From positions 1-36,919 of the forward strand of contig MNQS01000125.1 in NCBI GenBank assembly GCA_001915545.1: DNA of 36,919 nucleotides, in the 5' to 3' direction. Under the pieces are notes generated by a model. That model did no database searches and was not told the DNA's origin. It worked only from the letters and a program-made list of their open reading frames with translations. This document shows, one piece after another, positions 5,186 through 13,500 of the stretch; the first letter of the stretch is position 1; the number at the start of each line of letters is the position of its first letter. This stretch comes from Bacteroides sp. 43_108. GTDB lineage: Bacteria; Bacteroidota; Bacteroidia; Bacteroidales; Bacteroidaceae. The translations under genes and the position numbers were made by a program.

Positions 5186-6182
5186 TACCCTCTCTTTTTG
5201 TGGCCGTGAGGAAGCCATCACCCGCATGAACCGCTTTGGCTGCGAAGGCCGCCCGTTCTTTTTCCTGATAGATTATACTGCCGAGAAATGCCTGGTGGAA
5301 GAACCCCACCGTCTGCCTTCTTCGGAACTGCTGTTTGCTTTTCCGGGAGCCACGAACGTGCCGCAAGGAATGCCCGCCACTCCGCATCCCCGCTCTTTTC
5401 GTTGGGAGCCTTGTCCGATGAGTTTTGAGGAGTACCGTCGCGGATTCGACATCGTGCACCGTCACTTGCATGGCGGCAACTCCTTCCTGGTGAACTACAC
5501 CTGTGCTACCCCCGTCGATACTGACCTCACCCTGCGGCAGGTGTTCGACCATGCCCGTGCTCCCTACAGACTGTGGGTAAACGACCGCTTTGTGGTGTTC
5601 TCGCCCGAAATCTTTGTCCGGATAACCGATGACTTTATCTATTCCCATCCCATGAAAGGTACGATGGATGCTACGCTGCCCGATGCCCGCGAACGCTTGC
5701 TGGCCGACCCGAAAGAAGCGGCCGAACATGCCACCATCACCGACCTCATCCGTAACGACCTGAGCCGTTTCGCCACCGAAGTCACCGTGACCCGCTACCG
5801 CTACCTGGACGAGCTGCACACCCACCGTGGTCCGCTGCTTCAGATGAGTTCTGAAATCCGTGGCCGTCTGCCCGAAGACTATCCTTCACAACTGGGCGAC
5901 CTGTTCTTCAGCCTTCTGCCGGCAGGTTCCATCACCGGAGCTCCCAAGCCCCGCACTGTGCAGATTATCCGCGAGGCCGAGACGTACGACCGTGGCTTTT
6001 ATACCGGTGTGACCGGTTACTTTGACGGCCGCAATCTGGACAGTGCTGTTCTCATCCGTTTCCTGGAACAGCAGCCCGACGGCACGAAGGTGTTCAAGAG
6101 CGGGGGAGGCATCACCTTCCGCAGCGAAGCCCGAAACGAATACGAAGAAATGAAACAGAAAGTCTATGTGCCTCTTTATTGA
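5178..6182 (+). CDS. pabB: Aminodeoxychorismate synthase component I
   Basis: 334 aa, chorismate-binding enzyme. It converts chorismate and ammonia to 4-amino-4-deoxychorismate for p-aminobenzoate and folate. Signatures are KGTMDATLPDA, TDLIRNDLSRFA, LLPAGSITGAPKPRTVQIIREAE and the C-terminal SGGGITFRSE. KGTMDA carries the lysine typical of PabB and of isochorismate-type enzymes. It is shorter than the E. coli enzyme (~450 aa), lacking much of the N-terminal tryptophan-binding part, as is common in Bacteroidetes. No PabA glutaminase is in the window. It overlaps both neighbours. Confidence 0.92.
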   Translation: MTDTLSFCGREEAITRMNRFGCEGRPFFFLIDYTAEKCLVEEPHRLPSSELLFAFPGATNVPQGMPATPHPRSFRWEPCPMSFEEYRRGFDIVHRHLHGGNSFLVNYTCATPVDTDLTLRQVFDHARAPYRLWVNDRFVVFSPEIFVRITDDFIYSHPMKGTMDATLPDARERLLADPKEAAEHATITDLIRNDLSRFATEVTVTRYRYLDELHTHRGPLLQMSSEIRGRLPEDYPSQLGDLFFSLLPAGSITGAPKPRTVQIIREAETYDRGFYTGVTGYFDGRNLDSAVLIRFLEQQPDGTKVFKSGGGITFRSEARNEYEEMKQKVYVPLY

Positions 6183-6759
6183 AACCCTCCGCATCGAAGA
6201 CGGGAAAGTGTGGCATGCCTCGCTGCACGACCGCCGCATGAACGACACGCGCTGTGCCTTCTTTGGTCCCGTGCCCGACCTCCACGTGTGTGACTATCTC
6301 CGTCCGGAAGCCTATACCGCACGCACCCGTTGCCGCCTGACCTATGCCCGCGACGTGATTCGTGTGGAATACTTTCCTTACCACGTCCGCCCCGTACACA
6401 GTCTGCAACTGGTGGTGCAGGACGACATCGACTACCGCTACAAGCAGGCCGACCGCCACGTGCTCGACAAAGCCTTTGCGCTGCGCGATACGGCCGACGA
6501 CGTGCTCATCGTGCGCCACGGACTCCTCACCGATACCTCCATCGCCAACATCGCCCTCTGGGACGGATGCGAATGGCACACCCCCGCACAGCCTCTGCTG
6601 GCCGGAACCCAGCGCCGATACCTGCTCGACAGCGGACAGATAAAAGAAACGGACATCCCGGTCGCCTCCCTCGGAAACTACCGGCATATCCGTCTGTTCA
6701 ATGCCCTGATACCCTTCGGCGAAGTGGAACTCCCCGTCGGGCTGATACGTATGTACTGA
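6166..6759 (+). CDS. pabC: Aminotransferase class IV, probable 4-amino-4-deoxychorismate lyase
   Basis: 197 aa, PLP enzyme. The pyridoxal lysine is K93 in YRYKQADR, and DVLIVRHGLLTDTSIANIALWDG is the fold-type IV cofactor-binding motif. It is shorter than typical PabC (~270 aa), but such short versions beside pabB are usual in this phylum. It would split aminodeoxychorismate to p-aminobenzoate and pyruvate. It overlaps pabB by 17 nt and ends only 13 nt from the convergent pyridoxal-kinase gene. Confidence 0.85.
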   Translation: MCLFIETLRIEDGKVWHASLHDRRMNDTRCAFFGPVPDLHVCDYLRPEAYTARTRCRLTYARDVIRVEYFPYHVRPVHSLQLVVQDDIDYRYKQADRHVLDKAFALRDTADDVLIVRHGLLTDTSIANIALWDGCEWHTPAQPLLAGTQRRYLLDSGQIKETDIPVASLGNYRHIRLFNALIPFGEVELPVGLIRMY

Positions 6760-6772
6760 TTCGTGTGGCCGT

Positions 6773-7777
6773 TTATTCCACCAGCTCGTAACTGCTGATT
6801 TGAATCGGCATGTCGAGGTTGTGGAGCACCTTCTCCAGCATGATACCCTCCAGGTTGTTGTACTCATAGCCGAATGTGGCCCGTATGCCCTGCAAGATAA
6901 ACTGTGTGGCGCGGTCGAGCGCAATGGGCAGACTGTCGCCCTGCATCAGCGCCCCCGTGATGACACTGGTAAACGTGTCGCCCGTGCCCGGATAGTGCGC
7001 CGGTAGATAGGGGCAGGTCACCTTCCAGTAACGGTCGCCAAAGCGGTTGTAAGCATAAACCGACGTAGAACGCGGGTCGCCGCTCACCGGCACGCTCGTG
7101 GCAATGACGATGGCCGGCCCCCGGTCGGAAAGTGTCTTCAGTGCCTGTTTCAGTTCCGCATCCGTGATGTGTTCCTGATACGGCATGTCCAGCAGGTAAT
7201 ACAGCTCCGTCAGGTTGGGCGTGATGACATCCGCCAGGTGAATCAGTTTCTTCATCTCCGTCACCATCTCCTCAGTGATACCTTTATAAAGACGACCGTT
7301 GTCGCCCAGCACCGGGTCCACCACCACCATGTCGTTCTCTCCACGGAATTTCAGGATAAATTCCTCCACAATCTGTGCCTGTTGCGGCGAACCCAGATAA
7401 CCCGTGTAGAAAGTATCGAAGTGCACGTTCATCTTCTCCCAGTTCTCGATGATGCGCTTCATCTCGTCGGTCAGGTCGAGGAACGAGTACGTGGGGTACT
7501 GCGTATGTGCGGACAGGACTGCCGTGGGCAGCGGACACACCTGAAAGCCCATGGACGAGAGCACCGGAATGACCGCCATCAGTGACACGTGGCCCACACC
7601 TGACAGGTCGTGCACAGCCACCACCTTCTTCACCTGATTTTGCAGGAAAGCCCCCGAGCGATGGGGAGCTTCAGCCGGAGCCGCCGGCTTTTTCTTCTTA
7701 TACTTCCGTTCTTTTTCCCAGGCCGCCTTCCGTGCCTGATATGCCTCATATTGTCGTTCAATGTAATTGTCAGCCAT
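6773..7777 (-). CDS. Pyridoxal/pyridoxamine kinase-like protein with basic N-terminal tail
   Basis: 334 aa, ribokinase fold of the PdxY/PdxK type. The core begins near residue 49 (VKKVVAVHDLSGVGHVSL). HTQYPTYSF and VVVDPVLGDNGRLY are PdxY-like, and PGTGDTF (263-269) has the catalytic aspartate D267. It phosphorylates B6 vitamers. The first ~48 residues (YEAYQARKAAWEKERKYKKKK) are a helical, lysine-rich extension absent from E. coli PdxY (~287 aa). No better start exists inside the core, so the extension is kept. It lies 75 nt downstream of the GNAT gene on the same strand. Confidence 0.87.
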   Translation of the reverse strand: MADNYIERQYEAYQARKAAWEKERKYKKKKPAAPAEAPHRSGAFLQNQVKKVVAVHDLSGVGHVSLMAVIPVLSSMGFQVCPLPTAVLSAHTQYPTYSFLDLTDEMKRIIENWEKMNVHFDTFYTGYLGSPQQAQIVEEFILKFRGENDMVVVDPVLGDNGRLYKGITEEMVTEMKKLIHLADVITPNLTELYYLLDMPYQEHITDAELKQALKTLSDRGPAIVIATSVPVSGDPRSTSVYAYNRFGDRYWKVTCPYLPAHYPGTGDTFTSVITGALMQGDSLPIALDRATQFILQGIRATFGYEYNNLEGIMLEKVLHNLDMPIQISSYELVE

Positions 7778-7781
7778 AGTC

Positions 7782-7795
7782 TTGTAAATTTACAA
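7782..7795. promoter_or_regulatory. 14-bp perfect palindrome just upstream of the PdxY-like start
   Basis: TTGTAAATTTACAA is a perfect palindrome ending 4 nt before the ATG at 7777. It contains TAAATTTA, one mismatch from a -7 box. The half-site TTGTAA is the same as in the inverted repeat ahead of the HIUase gene (4691-4705), with a 2-bp instead of a 3-bp centre. Confidence 0.4.
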
Positions 7796-7852
7796 TTACA
7801 AAGGACGCGACTTTTTGCGGAACGAGCAAACTTTTGCAGGGTTTATTCTGAT

Positions 7853-8329
7853 TCATCCGTCAGTTTCATTTGTCTGGGCAAGAGTGCGGCTGAAATAGTA
7901 CATATCTTTCAGCACCTTTCCATCCTCTACAATCGGATGGTCATAGTGGAGGGTAAAAAAGTCGGGCACCGTGTGCGAGTAGACAAACCCGCAGCTCTGA
8001 TAAAAAGAAATGGTCATACGGCTGTCTCCTGTGCCTACCGTCAGCGTGTGACACACATTCTGGTAACGCTGGCAAAGGTATTCCACCATCTGCCGTCCGT
8101 ATCCTTTCCGTTGCCAGTGTGGAGCTACGGCCAGGTTTTTCAGCTCACGAATTCCTTTCCCCTCATCCGTTACGACGGCCACGGCAACCGGTTCTGTAAG
8201 CAGTTTGTCGTACATCACGTATAAGTCGCCCCGTTCCAGGTAGCGGTCTATCATGGATTCCTGTTCATCGGCCAGAAGCAAGAGCGGGAGGAAACGTTTC
8301 TTGTCAGTTGAAACAAGTTGTATTTGCAT
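7853..8329 (-). CDS. GNAT-family N-acetyltransferase
   Basis: 158 aa from the ATG at 8329. A longer frame from 8509 exists, but its first 60 residues are basic, low in order and AT-rich, and the GNAT fold starts at MQIQLVSTDKKRFLPLL. Motif A is ELKNLAVAPHWQRKGYGRQMVEYL, with acetyl-CoA-binding QRKGYG. FYQSCGF is motif B. The substrate is not predictable. A near-consensus -7 (TATCTTTA on the minus strand, about 8354-8361) lies 25 nt upstream of this start. Confidence 0.85.
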   Translation of the reverse strand: MQIQLVSTDKKRFLPLLLLADEQESMIDRYLERGDLYVMYDKLLTEPVAVAVVTDEGKGIRELKNLAVAPHWQRKGYGRQMVEYLCQRYQNVCHTLTVGTGDSRMTISFYQSCGFVYSHTVPDFFTLHYDHPIVEDGKVLKDMYYFSRTLAQTNETDG

Positions 8330-8646
8330 GAGATAAATGTTTATGAATTGATTGTAAAGATACGCTTTCCGATGGGTTTTTTCTGTTTTTTCCTCTGTTC
8401 TTTTTCCTTTTTCTGAAAATGAATGATGTCTTTTGGGCAGGATTCTGGCTGGATTCCTGTCTTTTTGTCTTAATGGATTTATTCTTTCAGAGGGAAGTAT
8501 GCAAGGCAATCCCTTCTCAGAAGTCTTCTGGATGGGATTATTGACGCATAAATTGGGCGTGTCTGGAAGATTCTGGAAGCGGTTTAGGGGTATTTTTATA
8601 TGTGCTTTCGGGAAACAGGAGTGTGGGGAGGTAACTGGGGGGGGGG
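8330..8646. other. Non-coding stretch upstream of repeat array 1
   Basis: No gene is supported. It holds the GNAT promoter region and ends in a run of ten G (8637-8646) touching the first array unit. Open frames here have no recognisable protein features. Confidence 0.6.
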
Positions 8647-8750
8647 AAACGTCTTTGCGTTTGGAAGGAAACTCTTTGACGTTTTGTCTGAAACGCTTCG
8701 GCGTTTGGCGGTAAACTCTTTGGCGTTTGAGAGGAAACGTACTTGCGTTT
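8647..8750. repeat. Palindromic repeat array 1: five 16-bp units at 22-bp spacing
   Basis: Units start at 8647, 8669, 8691, 8713 and 8735: AAACGTCTTTGCGTTT, AAACTCTTTGACGTTT, AAACGCTTCGGCGTTT, AAACTCTTTGGCGTTT and AAACGTACTTGCGTTT. Each is separated by exactly 6 nt of variable sequence (GGAAGG, TGTCTG, GGCGGT, GAGAGG). Every unit begins AAAC and ends CGTTT or GTTT, so it is an imperfect palindrome. Unit 3 would fold as a C(UUCG)G hairpin in RNA. The array is flanked by G10 (8637-8646) and G7 (8760-8766). It lies between divergent genes and belongs to the same family as the array at 20461. Confidence 0.92.
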
Positions 8751-9103
8751 GGCGGCTTTGGGGGGGTGAAGGTAATTTTGGGAGAAAGTTGGGAAGTGTA
8801 GAGGTAGTAGGCTTTTCTGATTGGGGAAGTTGAGGTAAATAGGCTTGCATTATCTTTTTGATTATTTTTGTAAACTTCTCTTGTATATTAATTTGGAGTG
8901 TATGTTTTATACTTTCTTTTTGAGTTTGTTTATGGGGGGAATGTAATCTTCCTCAATTTTACAAAACAGCTCTGCTTGTAGATTTTGAGCGTAGGGGCTA
9001 TGGAGCGAGAAAAGAAAGAGGTTTGAGGGAGGATGGGAGTGGGGTGACATTTTGATAGATGCGGGAAAGTGATTTATTTAGTCTGTTAAATCTCAAATAT
9101 TAT
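8751..9103. other. Non-coding AT-rich stretch downstream of array 1
   Basis: Starts with GGCGGCTTTG and a G7 run, then becomes AT-rich. No open frame with protein-like features, no tRNA and no clear terminator hairpin were seen. Confidence 0.5.
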
Positions 9104-9111
9104 TAACTTTG
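9104..9111 (+). promoter_or_regulatory. Predicted -7 box (TAACTTTG) for the 9157 operon
   Basis: Exact TAnnTTTG match 45 nt upstream of the ATG at 9157. The -33 element is not clear. It would drive the frameshifted gene, the 78-aa gene and the NERD gene together. Confidence 0.5.
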
Positions 9112-9156
9112 CAGAAAAATAAATTGGGCTTGTTTAAGGGAATCTGATAGCGAAGA

Positions 9157-9470
9157 ATGATGAAGACTCCGAAGCAGTTCAATAACATTACGGAACATAT
9201 CTATCGTATACAGCAATTATTGGGTAAGAATCCTTTGGAAGTAGGAAGAATTCTTTATGCGCTGGTTGACAAGGGTATGCTTGTATCTAACAATAGAGGG
9301 CGATGGACTTCTTACTCCATTAATTCTGATTATAGTCAAGGAGTAAAAGTCAAGGAGTAACCACAAGAGCACAAAAGAAACTTCAAATACGGGAGGCACT
9401 GATCGCTTTTTGTCGTAAGAATGCCCCTACACAGAAATATATAACGAAAACAAATAAGAATAACATGTAA
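9157..9470 (+). pseudogene. Winged-helix-like gene split by a frameshift at a 13-bp direct repeat
   Basis: Frame 1 (9157-9360, 67 aa) reads through NPLEVGRILYALVDKGMLV and NRGRWTSYSIN, a winged-helix-like segment, then stops at TAA. The -1 frame from 9348 to the TAA at 9468-9470 continues as SQGVTTRAQKKLQIREALIA and beyond, with plausible protein composition, and ends 2 nt before the next gene's ATG. The break coincides with two copies of AGTCAAGGAGTAA (9334-9346 and 9348-9360) around AAAA. Removing 14 nt, adding one A, or a -1 slip on AAAA restores one ~100-aa protein. The joined protein resembles the C-terminal part of AlbA-type regulators, which often have GVK-like linkers; this is a weak inference. 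Confidence 0.6.
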
Positions 9471-9472
9471 TC

Positions 9473-9709
9473 ATGAATCTCCATAAATTAGAACTGAGTT
9501 CAGTGGACGGTACGAAGCTGAACCTAGAGGTGCTTTACCAGATAGTTTCCTCTTGCGTTACTGAAGTAAAGAACAAAAAGACAGGTGAATTACGTCGTTT
9601 GGTAAAAGAAAATGGTTCTAATTCAAAAGTGATTATTGAGTATGAAAAAATAGTGGCGATGCTCCGGAAAAAGGGCTTTGGGCTATTGATGGAGATGTAT
9701 GTTAAATGA
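9473..9709 (+). CDS. Unknown 78-aa protein
   Basis: MNLHKLELSSVDGTKLNLEVLYQ and then KNKKTGELRRLVKENGSNSKVIIEYEKIVAMLRKKGF. It is small, basic, soluble and probably alpha/beta. No family is recognised. It begins 2 nt after the frameshifted gene's distal stop and overlaps the NERD gene by 11 nt, so it is in a tight operon with both and may work with them. Confidence 0.55.
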   Translation: MNLHKLELSSVDGTKLNLEVLYQIVSSCVTEVKNKKTGELRRLVKENGSNSKVIIEYEKIVAMLRKKGFGLLMEMYVK

Positions 9710-10463
9710 CTTGTTTATGGAATATCTATTACTTTTCTTAATTATAGCTGTTGCTATCGTTTCATATCTCAGTCATCGAAGAGATATGAAGCTGCTTTGC
9801 TCTGTGTCTTCTCCTACAAGAGGAACAAAAGCGGAACGAAAGCTCATTATCAAGATGCTAAAGAAAGGTGTGCATCCGAAAGCAATCTTTCATGACTTGT
9901 ATGTGAAAAAAAAGAGTGGGGGATATTCCCAAATTGACCTTGTGGTGGCTACTCCGCAGGGATTGGTGGCGATAGAAGTAAAGGACTATAGCGGCTGGCT
10001 GTTTGGCAGTGAAAGGCAACGTTATTGGACACAGATTCTGAATTATGGCAAGGAGAAATACCGGTTCTACAACCCGATTATGCAGAATGCCGGTCACATA
10101 AAAGCATTGAAAGAACAGTCTCCACAGTTTGCTCAGCTCCCCATTTACAACATTGTGTTGTTTGACGGGGATTGTGCGCTGAAAGATGTCAGCTATTCGC
10201 AGTTTGGTACGTTTGTAGGCTATGCCAACAATATCATGCGGGTATTGAAGACTATCAAAGGATTCGGTGAGGCGGAATATACGGATAAAAAAGAGGTGGC
10301 CCGTGTGCTTCGTGAAGCTGTGCGCAACGGGGAGAATCCGGCCATCGTGGCGAGCCATGTGGCAGACGTGCAAAGCCGGAACTGGGATTGCCCTCGACCA
10401 GTGATAAGCTGGTTTCCTCGCTTCTTTAGAATCTTCCGCTGGAGAAGATGGATAAGATTCTAG
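9699..10463 (+). CDS. NERD-domain protein with N-terminal membrane anchor
   Basis: 254 aa. One transmembrane segment (about residues 7-24, MEYLLLFLIIAVAIVSYL) is followed by a nuclease-related NERD domain, residues ~42-170. GTKAERKLIIKML, then YSQIDLVVATPQGLVAIEVKDYSGW gives the D...ExK of a PD-(D/E)XK-like active site. ERQRYWTQILNYGKEKYRFYNPIMQNAGHIKAL is the usual NERD continuation. The C-terminal end is very basic and aromatic (FPRFFRIFRWRRWIRF). NERD proteins are presumed to act on DNA and are often linked or fused to helicases. The 1606-aa helicase fusion begins 118 nt downstream. An alternative start is the ATG at 9717. Confidence 0.82.
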   Translation: MLNDLFMEYLLLFLIIAVAIVSYLSHRRDMKLLCSVSSPTRGTKAERKLIIKMLKKGVHPKAIFHDLYVKKKSGGYSQIDLVVATPQGLVAIEVKDYSGWLFGSERQRYWTQILNYGKEKYRFYNPIMQNAGHIKALKEQSPQFAQLPIYNIVLFDGDCALKDVSYSQFGTFVGYANNIMRVLKTIKGFGEAEYTDKKEVARVLREAVRNGENPAIVASHVADVQSRNWDCPRPVISWFPRFFRIFRWRRWIRF

Positions 10464-10549
10464 TTTTTCTTTTCGCCGTTCTTTTTATAGATTTCTAGCC
10501 ATCCCCCGAATATTCTTCTCCATTTCCTCCCATTCTTGCCGGATTTTCT

Positions 10550-10557
10550 TACTTTTG
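10550..10557 (+). promoter_or_regulatory. Predicted -7 box (TACTTTTG) for the helicase fusion gene
   Basis: Exact TAnnTTTG match 24 nt upstream of the ATG at 10582. A good -33 element was not found. It suggests the helicase can be transcribed apart from the NERD operon. Confidence 0.45.
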
Positions 10558-10581
10558 TAATTATTTTGAGAAACACAATCT

Positions 10582-13500
10582 ATGGCAATCTGGGATATAT
10601 TCACAAGAAATAAAACCTCGCGTTATGCCATTGTTGACGTAGAGGTAGGATTGAAGGACCATAAAATTCATGATATAGGGGCTCTTCGGCAGGACGGTGC
10701 CACCTTCCATAAGGCATCGAAGGAAGAGCTGTTCGAATTCCTGCACGATACGGATTACCTTTGCGGACATAATATCATTCACCACGATGCGAAATACCTG
10801 TTCCCCGACAAGGATTGTCGCTGGACGCTGGTGGATACGCTGTACGTCTCGCCGTTGCTGTTCCCGGAACGTCCTTATCACCGACTGGTGAAAGACGACA
10901 AACTGGCTGCAGACCAGATGAACAATCCGGTGAACGATTGTGAGAAGGCGCGCGATTTGTTGCTGGATGAGATTACCCGGTGGAATTCATTGCCCGATGA
11001 GCAACGAAAGGTGTTTGCCTCGTTGCTGAAAGGGAAGGAGGAGTTCCGGGGATTTTTCAGCATGGTGAGAGCCGAAACGGTGGTCTGGGGATTGGCTGGA
11101 CTGATACGCCGGTTTTATGAGGGAAAGATATGTGCTCATGCCGATGTGGAGATGCTGATTGAGCGTTATCCGTGTGAGCTGGCTTATGCGCTGGCATTGG
11201 TCGATACGACTGACCATCGTTCCGTGACGCCCGGATGGGTGCTTCGCAATTATCCTGAAGTGGAATATGTGATGAAATTGTTGCGGCGTACACGCTGCGC
11301 GGAAGGCTGTGCCTATTGCAATAGCCAGCTGGATGTGCTGCGTAACCTGAAAGTTTTCTTTGGCTATGACCAGTTCCGTACCTACGGGGGTGAACCGCTT
11401 CAGGAACGGGCAGCCCGGGCGGCGGTAGAGGGGAAGTCTTTGCTGGCTATCTTTCCTACAGGGGGAGGAAAATCGCTGACTTTCCAGCTTCCGGCACTTA
11501 TGGAGGCACGGGCGGTGCATGGACTTACGGTGGTTATTTCGCCGTTGCAGTCGCTCATGAAGGACCAGGTGGACAATCTGGCTGACAAGGGGATTACTGA
11601 TGCCGTGACCATCAACGGACTGCTGGACCCTATTACGAGGGCGCTTTCCATTCAGAGGGTGCAGGAGGGAGATGCTTCCCTGTTGTATATCGCCCCGGAG
11701 ATGTTGCGCTCGAAAACCATCGAGCGGATTCTGATGGTGCGCCACGTGGTGCGATTCGTTATTGATGAGGCGCATTGTTTTTCTTCCTGGGGGCAGGACT
11801 TCCGGGTGGATTATCTGTATATCGGTAAATTTATTCAGGAATATCAGCAAAAGAAAGGATGCCGTAACCCGATACCGGTATCCTGTTTCACGGCGACGGC
11901 CAAGCAGAAAGTGGTACAGGATATTTGTGATTATTTCAAGCGGACGTTGAACCTGGATTTGGAGCTGTTTGCCTCTACGGCTTCGCGAACGAATCTGCAC
12001 TATTCGGTGGTGCATGCCGAGACGGACGAGGATAAGTATACCAAGCTGAGGGAGCTGGTGTCAGAGTCCAGCTGTCCGACCATTGTGTATGTGTCGCGTA
12101 CACGGCGTACCAAGGAACTGGCTGCAAAATTGACGCGCGACGGCTATAAGGCGTTGCCTTTCAACGGAAAGATGGATGCCGACGAGAAGATTGCCAACCA
12201 GGATGCGTTCATGAGCGACCAGGTGCGCATCATCGTGGCGACGTCGGCTTTCGGAATGGGAGTGGACAAGAAGGATGTGGGACTGGTGGTGCATTACGAT
12301 ATTTCCGATTCGCTGGAGAACTATGTGCAGGAAGCCGGCAGGGCCGGACGTGACCCGCATCTTAACGCACGCTGTTATGTGCTTTACAGTGACAATGACC
12401 TGGATAAGCATTTTATTCTGTTGAATCAGACGAAGCTGAGTATCAGTGAAATCCAGCAGGTGTGGAAGGCGGTGAAGGATATGACGAGGAAACGCATGAG
12501 GGTGTGCTGTTCGGCGCTGGAGATTGCCCGGAATGCGGGATGGGATGACTCGGTGGCGGATATTGAAACACGTGTGCGGACGGCTCTGGCGGCACTGGAG
12601 CAGAGCGGTTATCTGGAGCGAGGAAACAATGTGCCGCATGTGTATGCCACCGGTATCACGGTAAAGAACATGGACGAGGCACGGAAGCGTATCACGGCAT
12701 CGGTGTTGTTTGGTACTGACGAGATAGAGAAGGCGGTGAGAATCATTACGTCCTTGATTTCGCAGAAGTACATTGCCAAGGCACAGGACTCGGGAGCAGA
12801 ATCGCGGATTGATTACCTGGCCGATATTCTGGGACTGACCAAGAAGGAAGTGGTTTCGGTGGTAGAACGGATGCGGCAGGAGGGTATATTGGCCGACAGT
12901 AAGGATATTTCGGCCTATTTGCAGGATGCGGGCGACTCGGAACGGAAGTCGCGGATGCTGCTGGAGCGTTTTGCGAAACTGGAACAGTATATTCTCAACC
13001 ATATCCCGGATGAGTCGCTGCGGATTTCGTGCAAGCAACTGAACGACAATGCGGTGCACGACGGAGTTGTCACGTCGAAGGAAAAAGACATCCGCACGTT
13101 GCTGTATTTTCTTACCATAAAAGGGTATACGCACAAGAAGGAAGACGCTGCACGTAACATGGAGCTTACTCGCCGGGCAGACCTGGAGACTACTATCAAA
13201 CGGTTTGAGAAACGGTTGGAAATCAGTCGTTTTGCCGTGGAATGGCTGTATAAGCTGGTGGAGGAGCGAGAGGGTAAGGAAACCGCAACGGAGAAGGCGG
13301 CTGTACAGTTCTCGGTAGTGGAACTCTTGAATCAGTTGAAAGCGAGTCCTCAGTCTCTTTTTGGCAGAATGGAAGATTTGCAACTGGAAGATGTGGAAGA
13401 AGCACTTCTGTATCTGTCGAAGATTGGGGCTCTCAAGCTGGAAGGTGGTTTCCTGGTGCTTTACAATGCGATGGACATCAAGCGGATAAAGGATAATAAG

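Noticed and set aside
7853..8509. Longer GNAT protein starting at 8509
   Set aside because: The added 60 residues lie upstream of the likely promoter and do not resemble GNAT proteins; the start at 8329 was used.
8647..8750. Array 1 as a CRISPR array
   Set aside because: The gaps are only 6 nt, the repeats are 16 bp and vary in their centre, and no cas gene is present. The same holds for the array at 20461-20564.
8433..8850. ORFs reading through array 1 on both strands
   Set aside because: They are made of low-complexity sequence; the 22-bp period is not a multiple of three, so no protein repeat exists.
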